From Cohnella zeiphila (GTDB lineage Bacteria > Bacillota > Bacilli > Paenibacillales > Paenibacillaceae): 64,000 nucleotides of DNA. The position numbers were made by a program, and so were the translations under genes. A model generated the notes under the pieces. It saw nothing but the letters and a program-made list of their open reading frames with translations. It ran no database searches and had not been told where the DNA came from. Shown piece by piece: positions 49,502 through 58,107 of this stretch. The stretch spans positions 20,145-84,144 of the forward strand of contig NZ_JACJVO010000034.1 in assembly GCF_014212055.1 (NCBI RefSeq). The letters are read 5' to 3'. Positions within the stretch are counted from its first letter, which is position 1, and the number at the start of each line of letters is the position of its first letter.

Positions 49502-50482
49502 CGGCAATACCCCGGCTTTGGCGATGCCCGTCATGCGGTCGCCGTCGATGGCCGCTTCGAATTTCAAATTCAGGCGCATCGGCTTCGTGACTCGCTGCGA
49601 CCATGTCAGCACGTGGTCCCGAATCTCCAGATCTGCCAGCGGGACCTCTTCCTCCCCGTTCGATGCCCAGCCTCGAAGCTTCCCCTCCTCCGTATAGAAC
49701 CGGAATTGGACCGGCAGTTTGCCGATGGGCGTGGCGATCGTCGTCTCCCAAATTCCATCGAACGCAGAGGACGGCGCCTTGCCGCCGCCAAGCCGCGCGG
49801 CATCCCGCTCCGCGCCGTCGGCGCCCGGAACCTCCCGGGCGGTTGGAGCCGCCCCGCTCTCCCGCCAGACCGTGCCCCTCCGCTCGTACTCGAACAACTG
49901 CTCGACGGCATGGGCGATCCGCGGTCCCAGCTCGCGCTCCACGAGATACAGCGCGACATCGAGCCCCGAAGTGACGCCTCCCCCGGTCACGAGGCTGCCG
50001 TCATCGACGACCCGGGCCGGAACGGGAACGGCGCCGGTCGCCCCGAGCACCTTCATGCCCAGATGATGCGTCACCGCCCTCCTTCCTTCCAGCAGCCCGC
50101 CCATGGCCAACAGCAGCGACCCGCCGCATACCGTGGCGACGACGGTGTCTTTTTGCCCGATCGCCCGGCTCATCAAGCCGGTCAGTTCCGTATTCATGGC
50201 GCGGCCCAGAATGGCCGGAACCGAGTCCGGTCCGTCCCCCTCGACGTCGCCCGACGCGCCGGGAACGAGAATGATTCCCCCGCGTTCCGGATCCAGCCTG
50301 CCGCCTGCTTCGATCTTCAATCCGTTGGTGCCGCTGGCCACCGCCCTTGCCCCTTCCGCCGTGACGAATTCCACGTTCAGCGTTCCTCCCGCCGACGCGC
50401 CGGCAGCGCAAAACACTTCATAAGGCGCAATGGCATCCAACAAATCAAACCCGTCGAACAACACGATCTGCACGTTTCTCAT
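49469..50482 (-). CDS. DJ-1/PfpI family protein with extra C-terminal domain
   Basis: 337-residue cytoplasmic protein. Residues 1-200 are a GATase1-like DJ-1/PfpI domain (QIVLFDGFDLLDAIAPYEVF; nucleophile C119 in VATVCGGSLLLA; then THHLG and VTGGGVTSGLDVALYLVE), closest to isonitrile-hydratase-like proteins. After an Ala/Arg/Gly-rich linker, residues about 245-337 (FDGIWETTIATPIGKLPVQFRFYTEEGKLRGWAS) form a small beta-rich domain of the type found alone as a lipocalin-like protein. The fusion is unusual. ATG 50482 follows GGGAGG. Confidence 0.85.
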   Translation of the reverse strand: MRNVQIVLFDGFDLLDAIAPYEVFCAAGASAGGTLNVEFVTAEGARAVASGTNGLKIEAGGRLDPERGGIILVPGASGDVEGDGPDSVPAILGRAMNTELTGLMSRAIGQKDTVVATVCGGSLLLAMGGLLEGRRAVTHHLGMKVLGATGAVPVPARVVDDGSLVTGGGVTSGLDVALYLVERELGPRIAHAVEQLFEYERRGTVWRESGAAPTAREVPGADGAERDAARLGGGKAPSSAFDGIWETTIATPIGKLPVQFRFYTEEGKLRGWASNGEEEVPLADLEIRDHVLTWSQRVTKPMRLNLKFEAAIDGDRMTGIAKAGVLPASKVTGARVR

Positions 50483-50659
50483 CCCAAATCCCCCTCCCTG
50501 CCAGAAGGATAACCGAGGAATCTCTCGAATGACGCGGCCCAAAGGTCACGAAATCATCACCCGTTCCTCACAAAAAAGGACCAGGCCGGCCCCGGCGGAC
50601 ATTTAAGATTCATTAAAGGCTTCCGCTCTAACATCAAGGTTGCAGAAACGAGCGAAGGA

Positions 50660-51607
50660 GTGATCACTATATTCCGCCGAAGAAAGAAAACCAAAATCGC
50701 CGTCATCGCCGCCGTGTTCCTGCTGGCCATCGGCGCGATCGTGTATAAGCTCGCCGACCGCTACCTGATCGAGCACGTCGAAGCCGTCGTCGAGCCGAAC
50801 CGGGCGACCGCGCAGCTGACGTCCGCGAATTCGTCCGCCGCCCCGGCCCAGTCCGACGACTGGAATTACGAGGATGCCAACGAATCCGTCCATATCCAAA
50901 AGGTGCAGACCGGTTCGGGTTCCGATACGATCACCTACTACGTCGCCGATGTGACCTTAAGCGGCTCCGCGAATCTGCTGACCGCCTTTGCCAAGAACGA
51001 ATTCGGAACGAACATCGTCCAGAACACCTCGACGATCGCGGCCGACAACGATGCCGTGTTCGCGATCAACGGCGATTATTACGGCTTCCGCAACGACGGC
51101 GTCGTCATTCGGGGCGGCAAAGTGTACCGCGACGAACCGGCGCGCGACGGGCTGGCTTTGCTGAGCGACGGCACCTTGCAAACCTACGACGAGGAGGAGA
51201 CCTCCTCCGACGAACTGCTCGCCGAGGGAGTCACGGACACCTGGTCCTTCGGACCGATTCTGCTGCAGAACGGCGAAGCGGCCGGCGACTTCGGCAGCGT
51301 GAAGATCGACCAGAACTTCGGCAACCGCTCGATTCAAGACGCCAATCCGCGGACCGGCATCGGCATGATCTCGCCGAACCACTTCCTGTTCATCGTCGTC
51401 GACGGACGCAGCTCCGGCTACAGCCGAGGCATGACGCTGGCCGAGTTCGCGAATCTGTTCAAGGACCTCGGCGCCACCGAAGCCTACAATCTCGACGGCG
51501 GCGGTTCGTCCACGATGTACTTCATGGGCCGGGTGGTGAACGATCCGCTCGGCAAAGGAAACGAGCGCAGCGTCAGCGACATCCTTTACATTCCCAAATC
51601 TGCATGA
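50660..51607 (+). CDS. phosphodiester glycosidase (NAGPA) domain protein, membrane-anchored
   Basis: About 313 residues: a basic N-terminus (FRRRKKTK), one signal-anchor helix (IAVIAAVFLLAIGAIVYKLA) and an extracellular NAGPA domain (VFAINGDYYGFRNDGVVIRGGKVYRDE, RTGIGMISPNHFLFIVVDGR, YNLDGGGSSTMYFMGRVVNDP). The family removes sugars linked through phosphodiesters and occurs with surface-polymer genes. The only canonical start, GTG 50660, overlaps its AAGGAG. An ATA codon at 50669 lies eight bases after the Shine-Dalgarno sequence, so initiation there is possible. It is followed 16 bases later by the GT2-GtrA gene. Confidence 0.87.
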   Translation: MITIFRRRKKTKIAVIAAVFLLAIGAIVYKLADRYLIEHVEAVVEPNRATAQLTSANSSAAPAQSDDWNYEDANESVHIQKVQTGSGSDTITYYVADVTLSGSANLLTAFAKNEFGTNIVQNTSTIAADNDAVFAINGDYYGFRNDGVVIRGGKVYRDEPARDGLALLSDGTLQTYDEEETSSDELLAEGVTDTWSFGPILLQNGEAAGDFGSVKIDQNFGNRSIQDANPRTGIGMISPNHFLFIVVDGRSSGYSRGMTLAEFANLFKDLGATEAYNLDGGGSSTMYFMGRVVNDPLGKGNERSVSDILYIPKSA

Positions 51608-51623
51608 CGGGGGTTTTGCAGCC

Positions 51624-52634
51624 ATGACCATTCTCATTCCCTCTTACGAGCCGGATCAACGGTTGCTCGCGCTTATTCGCAATCTCAAGGAAGTAAGCGA
51701 CGCTTCCATCCTCGTCGTGGACGACGGCAGCGGCGAGAACTATCGCGACATCTTCGAGTCCGCCCGGCAGGAAGGCTGTACCGTCCTGTCGCACCGGGTC
51801 AACCAAGGCAAAGGGAGCGCGCTTAAAACGGGGTTCGATTACGTAAGGAGAAAAGGCGAAAAGGACGGCGTCGTATGCGCCGACAGCGACGGGCAGCATC
51901 TGCCGGGCGATATTCTGAGAATCGCCGAGGCCGTTCGCGAGCATCGAAGCCATATCGTGCTGGGCAGCCGGCAATTCACAGGCAAGGTCCCCCTGCGCAG
52001 CCGCTTCGGCAATTCGGTGACGCGGATGGTGTACGCCACCGCGACGGGCAGACCGATCCAGGATACGCAGACCGGCCTTCGGGGTTACTCCTCCGACATG
52101 CTGGAATGGCTGTGCGAAGTTCCGGGGGAACGCTTCGAATACGAGATGAACATGCTTCTCGAAGCGCCGGAGGCCGGCTATGAGCTGGTCGAGGTCCCGA
52201 TCGAAACCGTGTATCTGGAAGAAAACAAATCCTCGCACTTCCGTCCGCTCGCCGATTCCGCCCGCATTTATTTTCCGTTCCTCAAGTTCTGCACGTCCTC
52301 CGGATTCGCGGCGCTGCTCGATTTCTCGCTGCTTATCGCGCTCCAGTGGCTGACCTCGAACTTGCTCGTATCGGTCATCGCGGCCCGGTTATTCAGCTCG
52401 GTCTTCAATTTTACCGTCAATCGCCGGTTCGTCTTCTCCGCAGGCGAAGGCAGCGCGATCCGCAAATCGCTGCCCCGCTACTTCTCCCTCGTGGTCGTCA
52501 TCCTGCTGCTCAATTACGCGATCCTGCACGTTCTGTACGAGAGCATCGGCATTCCGCTCGTTCCGGCCAAGCTGGCGACGGAGGCGTTCCTGTTCCTGTT
52601 CAGCTATGGGATGCAGCGCAAATTCGTCTATTGA
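51624..52634 (+). CDS. GT2 polyprenyl-phosphate sugar transferase fused to a GtrA domain
   Basis: 336-residue two-part protein. Residues 1-215 are a DPM1-like GT2 domain (TILIPSYEPDQRL, VVDDGSGENY, the D-x-D site D87/D89 in VCADSDGQHLP, and IQDTQTGLRGYSSDML). Residues about 220-336 are a GtrA domain with four helices (SGFAALLDFSLLIAL, NFTVNRRFVFSA, YGMQRKFVY). GT2 makes undecaprenyl-phosphate sugar and GtrA-type proteins are thought to flip it outward; here both are one polypeptide. It could serve the GT-C protein at 30670-34491. Co-transcribed with the NAGPA gene. Confidence 0.92.
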   Translation: MTILIPSYEPDQRLLALIRNLKEVSDASILVVDDGSGENYRDIFESARQEGCTVLSHRVNQGKGSALKTGFDYVRRKGEKDGVVCADSDGQHLPGDILRIAEAVREHRSHIVLGSRQFTGKVPLRSRFGNSVTRMVYATATGRPIQDTQTGLRGYSSDMLEWLCEVPGERFEYEMNMLLEAPEAGYELVEVPIETVYLEENKSSHFRPLADSARIYFPFLKFCTSSGFAALLDFSLLIALQWLTSNLLVSVIAARLFSSVFNFTVNRRFVFSAGEGSAIRKSLPRYFSLVVVILLLNYAILHVLYESIGIPLVPAKLATEAFLFLFSYGMQRKFVY

Positions 52635-52636
52635 AA

Positions 52637-52666
52637 AAACCGTCAGGGCCATGGCCCTGACGGTTT
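52637..52666. terminator. bidirectional intrinsic terminator
   Basis: Perfect 30-base palindrome (AAACCGTCAGGGCCA and its complement) between the convergent GT2-GtrA and GH3 genes; six T residues follow on the minus strand, ending the GH3/GH4 operon. Confidence 0.92.
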
Positions 52667-52683
52667 CGCTGCTTGGTTCAGCC

Positions 52684-54807
52684 CTAGTACTCGATCGTAA
52701 ACGCCGGCCGGTCGAGATCATTGACGTAAATCCGAAACGCCCCCGGCTCGACCGTTCGCCGCAAATCGGCGTCCAAATATTTCAGATCCTCCAAGGAGAC
52801 GGACATCTCGACGTCGACGGCAGCGTAAGCCGGAACTTCAACGACCCGATATGCTTTCATCTCCCGCACCGGACGCACCGTCTTGGATACTAGATCCTCG
52901 ATATACAGGATGACGATCTCGGAATAATCGTAACGGCTCGGGTTACGGATCTTGAACGTCACCTTCAAATCCTCGGTATCCGTGATCCGGCTGCCCGAGA
53001 TCCCGAAGTCCGAGTACGTCGCTCCGGCGTAAGTCAGCCCGTGGCCGAACGGGAACAGCGGGCCGATCCCGCAATCCTGGTATCGGCTGCTGTAGCTGGA
53101 CGCGTTGGCCGGCCGTCCCGAGCTGTACTCGTTATAATAGATCGGCGTCTGCGCCGAGTAGCGCGGGAACGACATCGTCAGCTTCCCGGACGGGGTCGCT
53201 TGTCCGGTGAGAAGCGATGCGACGGCCGCTCCGGCTCTCGTTCCCGGATACCAGCACCAGAGCAGGGCCGGCATGTCATCCACGATATCCTGCAATGCCA
53301 GCGGCCGGCCGGAGAAGCAGACGCATGCATAGGGGCGGCCGGTTGCCTTCACCGCCCGAATCAACCGCTGCTGCTCGTCTTCCGGCTCGAGCTTGACGCT
53401 GCTGTGACCCTCTCCGCTCTTCTCCCAATGCTCTCCTATCGCAACGACGATGTAATCGCACCGTTCCAGCACGTCCCTCGGGCAATCCTCCAGCGTGTCG
53501 AAGGCGGCGACCGAACGCGAACCGTCCGCTTGCTTTAAGCCCTCTTTCAGCGATACGACATCGCGGAAGCGCCCTTTGCACGCCCAGTTGCCGAGCAGCT
53601 CCCGCGTGCGGGCGAACGGCCCGACAAGGACGACATTCCGATGCTCCGGGCGCATCGGCAGCGTCTCGTTCTCGTTCTTCAGCAGGACGCAGCTTCTGCG
53701 GCCCGCCTCTTCGGCGAACGCCAAGGCGTCGGGATTCAGGAGAATCGTATCCTCCGCGGCTTCGTCCGCGTACGGATGTTCGAACAAACCCAATTCGTTT
53801 TTGAGCCGGAGCACTTTCCGAACGGCCGCGTCCACATCTCGCAGCAAGTCCGGCCGCTTCTCGACGATCTCCTCGAAATGCGCCAGATAATGGGTCGAGA
53901 CCATCTCGATATCGACGCCCGCGTTCAGCGCCAGTTCGGCCGCTTCCCTGCCGTCCCCGGCCACGCGGTGCTTCATCAGCTCCGCCACCGCGCCCCAATC
54001 GGAGATGAGCAGATCCTCGAATCCGTATTGGCCTCTCAGGATCTCCTTGAGCATCGCCGGGCTGGCCGTTACCGGAACCCCGTTGAACGTATTGAACGAG
54101 CTCATGACGAATCTCGGCTTTTCTTGAAGCGCGATCTCGTAAGGTTTGCCGTAGTATTCGTAAAATTCCCGGAGGGACATATCGACGGTGTTGTAATCCT
54201 TCCCGGCGATTCCCGCTCCGTACGCCGCGAAGTGCTTCAGGCAGGCTGCGACGCCGGCCGGGGAGATCCGCCCGTCGCTAACTTTCTGATAGCCCTCGAT
54301 CATCGCTTTTCCCAGGTTGCCCGACAACAGATGGTCCTCTCCGAACGATTCCATCACCCGGCCCCATCGGGCGTCGCGCACCAGATCCACCATCGGCGAG
54401 AAATTGACGTGAATGCCGGCCGCCCGCAGCTCGGACGCGGTCTCCTCCGCCACCCGACGCAAGATCCGTTCGTCCCAGCTGCAGGACAGCCCGAGCGGGA
54501 TCGGGAAGATCGTCCGGTAGCCGTGAATGGCGTCGTGCATAAAAAGAAGCGGAATCTTCAAGCGGGACTTCTTCAAGTACTCCGCTTGAATCCGGTTGGT
54601 CATCTTGGCGCTGGACGCGCCGATGACGCTGCCGATCGCATAGAGCGTCTCCTCTTCCAGCACATGCCCCGGATACGAGGGACCGGTCTCGACCATTTCG
54701 TCGTCGACCTTGCCGACGTAGAGCTCGCCCGTAATTTGCGTGAGCTGTCCGAACTTCTCCTTCAGCGTCATCGACGCCAGCAAATCCTCCAATTGACGGT
54801 TATCCAT
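52684..54807 (-). CDS. GH3 beta-glycosidase (beta-glucosidase type)
   Basis: 707 residues without a signal peptide, so cytoplasmic. N-terminal GH3 barrel with K191-H192 (CLKHFAAYGAGIAGKDYNTVDMS) and nucleophile D270 (LLISDWGAV). The C-terminal GH3 domain (RRSCVLLKNENETLPM, YIVVAIGEHWEKSGEG) and fibronectin III-like domain (LKVTFKIRNPSRYDYSEIVILYI) follow. It lacks the KH(F/I)PGHG signature of NagZ-type N-acetylglucosaminidases. Last gene of the ROK-NagB operon, so it probably acts on the sugar released or imported there. ATG 54807 has GAGG seven bases upstream. Confidence 0.93.
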   Translation of the reverse strand: MDNRQLEDLLASMTLKEKFGQLTQITGELYVGKVDDEMVETGPSYPGHVLEEETLYAIGSVIGASSAKMTNRIQAEYLKKSRLKIPLLFMHDAIHGYRTIFPIPLGLSCSWDERILRRVAEETASELRAAGIHVNFSPMVDLVRDARWGRVMESFGEDHLLSGNLGKAMIEGYQKVSDGRISPAGVAACLKHFAAYGAGIAGKDYNTVDMSLREFYEYYGKPYEIALQEKPRFVMSSFNTFNGVPVTASPAMLKEILRGQYGFEDLLISDWGAVAELMKHRVAGDGREAAELALNAGVDIEMVSTHYLAHFEEIVEKRPDLLRDVDAAVRKVLRLKNELGLFEHPYADEAAEDTILLNPDALAFAEEAGRRSCVLLKNENETLPMRPEHRNVVLVGPFARTRELLGNWACKGRFRDVVSLKEGLKQADGSRSVAAFDTLEDCPRDVLERCDYIVVAIGEHWEKSGEGHSSVKLEPEDEQQRLIRAVKATGRPYACVCFSGRPLALQDIVDDMPALLWCWYPGTRAGAAVASLLTGQATPSGKLTMSFPRYSAQTPIYYNEYSSGRPANASSYSSRYQDCGIGPLFPFGHGLTYAGATYSDFGISGSRITDTEDLKVTFKIRNPSRYDYSEIVILYIEDLVSKTVRPVREMKAYRVVEVPAYAAVDVEMSVSLEDLKYLDADLRRTVEPGAFRIYVNDLDRPAFTIEY

Positions 54808-54841
54808 TCTCAAGCCTCGCAATCCGCGCGCCGCAGTTGAA

Positions 54842-56227
54842 TCATACCCACTCGAGGGCAGGCAGAATGTCCTTCTGAAGCTCGCACATCTCGTCGATCA
54901 TCGCGCAAGCCTGGTAATAAGTCGGCGCCTGAGGATCGAGCAGGATCGCTTGCAGCAGCTTCGTCTTCGACTTCTCCGCGAAGGCCTCGATCAGCAGCTT
55001 GTGAATCGTTCCCTGAATGTGAATCGTTCCGATCACCGCGGTCGGCAGATCGACGGTCATCGGCTTCAGGGCAATGCCGCGACCGTTCACGATCGCCTGC
55101 GTCTCCACCACCATGTCGTCGGGAAGCCCGCGGATGGCGCCCTTATTCGGCAGGTTGACGGCGTTGATCTGAACCTCGTCGTCGAAGAAGATCGCTTCGA
55201 TGATCGGAATGGCGTACTCCTGGCTTTTGCAAACCTTGGCTTTATCGAAGGTATACGCCTGCTCCGCCCAGCTCTCCTGCGTCTGCACGCTGTCGAACAG
55301 GCCCTTGTCCAGACTGTTGCCGTTCGCGCAGTAGACGAAATCCGGCGTTCTCGAGCCCGGCTTCCACAGCTGCTCCCGGATCGGGTCATACCGGTATTGC
55401 AGCGAGAGGCCCGCGTAGAAATCGTCCGCGTACGAGACGTATTCGCCGCAGTGGTTCGTTCCCGGATACGGATAATAGCCGTAAATCTGATACATCGCGC
55501 GGGACAGCCCGATATGGTCGAACTGCGCCAGCCGGTTGGCCTTCCGCTCCTTCTCGCGGAACAGCGGGTACAAGTCCTCGCCCGTCTCCTTGTCCCAAAC
55601 CTTGGTGAAGAAGCCGAAGTGGTTCAAGCCGCCGCCTTCGATGCCGAGCTCTTCCGGCTTCTTCTCCAGAAACTCGCTCAGCTGATGAATGCCCATATCC
55701 AGGCCGTGGCAGAGGCCCACGATCTTGATCGAGGTCAGCTTGGATACGGCCTCGACCAGCTTCGCTTCGGGGTTCGTGTAGTTGATGAACCAAGCGTTCG
55801 GGCACACCTTCTCCATCGTGCGGGCGATCTCGAGCATCGGTCCCAGATTGCGGAGCGTATGGAACATCGAACCCGGCCCGCCGTTCTCTCCGTAGATTTG
55901 CTTGCTTCCGTAGCGGCGCGGGATGTGGAAGTCCTGGGACCAGTAGAAATACCGGTCGACCTCGATCGCGACGATGGCGAAGTCGGCGCCTTGCAGCGAT
56001 TGCTCCAGATTCGTCGTCTGCCAGATGGCGGCCGGATGGGAGAAGGAATCGAACATCTCCTTCGCGTACCGGTATGTCCGCTCTACGTTATCCGCGCTGA
56101 TGTCCATCAGAGCGATCTCGAGTTCGACTTCGCTGCGGAGACGCGGAGACAGTACGATATCCTGCAGGGCTCCCAGCGCGAACGAGACGCTTCCCGCTCC
56201 GATTAAGGCAATCTTCATTTTTTTCAT
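54842..56227 (-). CDS. GH4 glycosidase (alpha-glucosidase/alpha-galactosidase group)
   Basis: 461-residue NAD- and divalent-metal-dependent cytoplasmic glycosidase that works by an oxidation-elimination mechanism. The Rossmann loop GAGSVSF is near residue 10; metal ligands C173 (GLCHGLDMG) and H203 (GGGLNHFGF) and the FINYTNPEAKLVEA segment are present. The CHG-type motif separates it from 6-phospho-glycosidases of the family (usually CN or CD at this site), so a non-phosphorylated substrate is likely. It follows two permease genes and precedes the GH3 gene in the same operon. Confidence 0.9.
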   Translation of the reverse strand: MKKMKIALIGAGSVSFALGALQDIVLSPRLRSEVELEIALMDISADNVERTYRYAKEMFDSFSHPAAIWQTTNLEQSLQGADFAIVAIEVDRYFYWSQDFHIPRRYGSKQIYGENGGPGSMFHTLRNLGPMLEIARTMEKVCPNAWFINYTNPEAKLVEAVSKLTSIKIVGLCHGLDMGIHQLSEFLEKKPEELGIEGGGLNHFGFFTKVWDKETGEDLYPLFREKERKANRLAQFDHIGLSRAMYQIYGYYPYPGTNHCGEYVSYADDFYAGLSLQYRYDPIREQLWKPGSRTPDFVYCANGNSLDKGLFDSVQTQESWAEQAYTFDKAKVCKSQEYAIPIIEAIFFDDEVQINAVNLPNKGAIRGLPDDMVVETQAIVNGRGIALKPMTVDLPTAVIGTIHIQGTIHKLLIEAFAEKSKTKLLQAILLDPQAPTYYQACAMIDEMCELQKDILPALEWV

Positions 56228-56255
56228 CGTGAACGAACTCCTTTGCGGTAATCTG

Positions 56256-57095
56256 CTATTCCTTCAAGGCCCCTACCATGACGCCGGACAGAATATTCCG
56301 TTGAAAAACGATATACGCGAGCGCGGTCGGCAGCGCCGAGACGACGGCCGCCGTGGCGATCATGGGGTAATCCATCGTGAACTTCGTCTGGAAGTAATTC
56401 AGCCCGACCGGCAGCGTCCGCAGCTGGTCGTTCTGAATCAGAATCGTCGGAAGCATGAAATTGTTCCAGGTGCCGATCGCCGTGAACACGATCAGAGACA
56501 CCAAAGGCGGATACAGCATCGGCATAATAATATAGTAGAGATTTTTCACTTCGGTCGAGCCGTCGATCCGCGCCGATTCCAGCAGGGCGTAAGGAATGTC
56601 CCTCATGAACCCTCGGAGCAGGAAGATGGAGAACGGGATGTTCATCGCGATCTGAGGCAGGATTAGCGCCCAGATCGTATTGAGCAGGCCCATCGACTTC
56701 AAGTTGTTGAACAGCGGAATGATGATCAGATCCATGGGAACCGTCAGGCCCCAGAGCACGATCAGAAAGAAGATCCCCTTGCCCTTGAACTTCATATACG
56801 CGAGCGGATAAGCGCCGAGCAAGGCCAGCAGGATGACGAAGGCGACGACGACGACGGCCACGATCACGCTGTTCTTATAATAGGTCACGAAATTTCCGAC
56901 GTCCCAGATGCGCGAATAATTGTCCCAGTGGAAAATATGCGGCAAAGCGAGCGGTCCGTCGATGTTGATTTCGTTCGTCGTTTTCAGGGACGTGCTGATG
57001 ACGAGCAGGAACGGCGAGATCGTCAGCAAGGCCGTGCAGATCATGATGACGTAGACGAGCGTGCGCCGAATGAGCAAAGATCGGGTCATGGTCAT
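56256..57095 (-). CDS. CUT1 carbohydrate ABC permease, MalG/AraQ type
   Basis: 279-residue inner-membrane permease with six helices. EAA loop: ALLESARIDGSTEVKNLYYIIMPM. C-terminus FQRNILSGVMVGALKE. It lies four bases after the partner permease gene and 28 bases before the GH4 gene. The sequence is of the standard sugar importer branch rather than the LplC branch seen elsewhere in this window. Confidence 0.95.
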   Translation of the reverse strand: MTMTRSLLIRRTLVYVIMICTALLTISPFLLVISTSLKTTNEINIDGPLALPHIFHWDNYSRIWDVGNFVTYYKNSVIVAVVVVAFVILLALLGAYPLAYMKFKGKGIFFLIVLWGLTVPMDLIIIPLFNNLKSMGLLNTIWALILPQIAMNIPFSIFLLRGFMRDIPYALLESARIDGSTEVKNLYYIIMPMLYPPLVSLIVFTAIGTWNNFMLPTILIQNDQLRTLPVGLNYFQTKFTMDYPMIATAAVVSALPTALAYIVFQRNILSGVMVGALKE

Positions 57096-57099
57096 AAGC

Positions 57100-58020
57100 T
57101 TATTGATCCCTTTCCCTGATCAGGATGATGGTTCTGGAGACGATGAGCACGAACAGCGTCAGCACGATGGACGCCGCCGCGGCGAATCCGAGCCGATTGT
57201 TGATAAAGCCTTGCGTGTAAACGTAATACGAGATGACGTACGAGCTGTAACCCGGTCCGCCCTTGGTCGTGGCCATGACGATGTCGAACACGCTGAAGGA
57301 ACCGATCGTCATCAGGATGACGACCGTCGTGATCGTCTGCTTGAGGCCGGGGATCGAGACATGGCGGAATTGCCCCCACGCTCCGCACCCGTCGATGTTG
57401 GCGGCGTCGTACAGCTGCGAATCCACGCCCTGCAGCGCCGCGGTGAAGATCATCGTCGTGTAGCCGAAGCTGCCCCAGACGAAGATCACGAACAATGCGT
57501 ACATGACCAGATCGGGATTCCCGAGCCAGCCTGCGGCCGGCCGGCTGATTCCCAGCTGATCCAGAATGGCGGACAACGGCCCGAAGCTCGGGTCGTAAAT
57601 CCACTTCCAGATGACGGCGGCGATGACGGATGAGATGATCTGGGGGAAGAAGAAGCCCATCTGGAACCACTTGGTGAACTTGATCTTGCCCCGGACCAGC
57701 AAATTCGCAAAAAACAGGCCCAGCCACACGGGGATCGTCGCTCCGCCGACCACCCACAGCAGCGTGTGCTTGATCGCCTGCAAGAACATCGGCTCGTCGG
57801 TAAACAGATGAATATAGTTCTGCACTCCGATAAATTTCTTCGGACTGATCCCGTCCCAGTTCGTCATGCTGATATAGAACGTTTGCAGGGCCGGCCAGAT
57901 CATAAAGAAGGCCACCATCGCAAACGCCGGGAGAAGGAACAAGTACGCCAGCGGGTTGGTCTTCTCGGCGGCCCTTCGCTTGAAGGCGCGTCTCTGATGG
58001 GGTATGGCTTCTTGTTTCAC
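57100..58020 (-). CDS. CUT1 carbohydrate ABC permease, MalF/UgpA type
   Basis: 306-residue inner-membrane permease. Six helices beginning at LAYLFLLPAFAMVAFFMIWPAL; EAA loop LYDAANIDGCGAWGQFRHVSIPGL. I start at GTG 58020, which has GATGAGGCG about nine bases upstream. The frame remains open to 58080, but those codons are made of the intercistronic hairpin (58047-58081) and lack an initiation signal. Confidence 0.93.
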   Translation of the reverse strand: MKQEAIPHQRRAFKRRAAEKTNPLAYLFLLPAFAMVAFFMIWPALQTFYISMTNWDGISPKKFIGVQNYIHLFTDEPMFLQAIKHTLLWVVGGATIPVWLGLFFANLLVRGKIKFTKWFQMGFFFPQIISSVIAAVIWKWIYDPSFGPLSAILDQLGISRPAAGWLGNPDLVMYALFVIFVWGSFGYTTMIFTAALQGVDSQLYDAANIDGCGAWGQFRHVSIPGLKQTITTVVILMTIGSFSVFDIVMATTKGGPGYSSYVISYYVYTQGFINNRLGFAAAASIVLTLFVLIVSRTIILIRERDQ

Positions 58021-58046
58021 AAGGTATCGCCTCATCATACAGGATG

Positions 58047-58081
58047 GATGTCCTTCAGCCCTTGAAGGGCTGAAGGACATC
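58047..58081 (-). other. perfect 15-base-stem hairpin between binding protein and permease
   Basis: GATGTCCTTCAGCCC, a five-base loop and its exact complement, with no U-tract. Located after the binding-protein gene, as REP-like or attenuating hairpins are in other importer operons; likely keeps the binding protein in excess over the permeases. Confidence 0.85.
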
Positions 58082-58107
58082 TGCTTGACATGTTCGTATT
58101 CGCTTTC

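Noticed and set aside
58021..58080. Longer N-terminus for the MalF-type permease
   Set aside because: The added codons consist of the perfect intercistronic hairpin and have no initiation signal; the GTG at 58020 is preceded by a Shine-Dalgarno-like GAGG.
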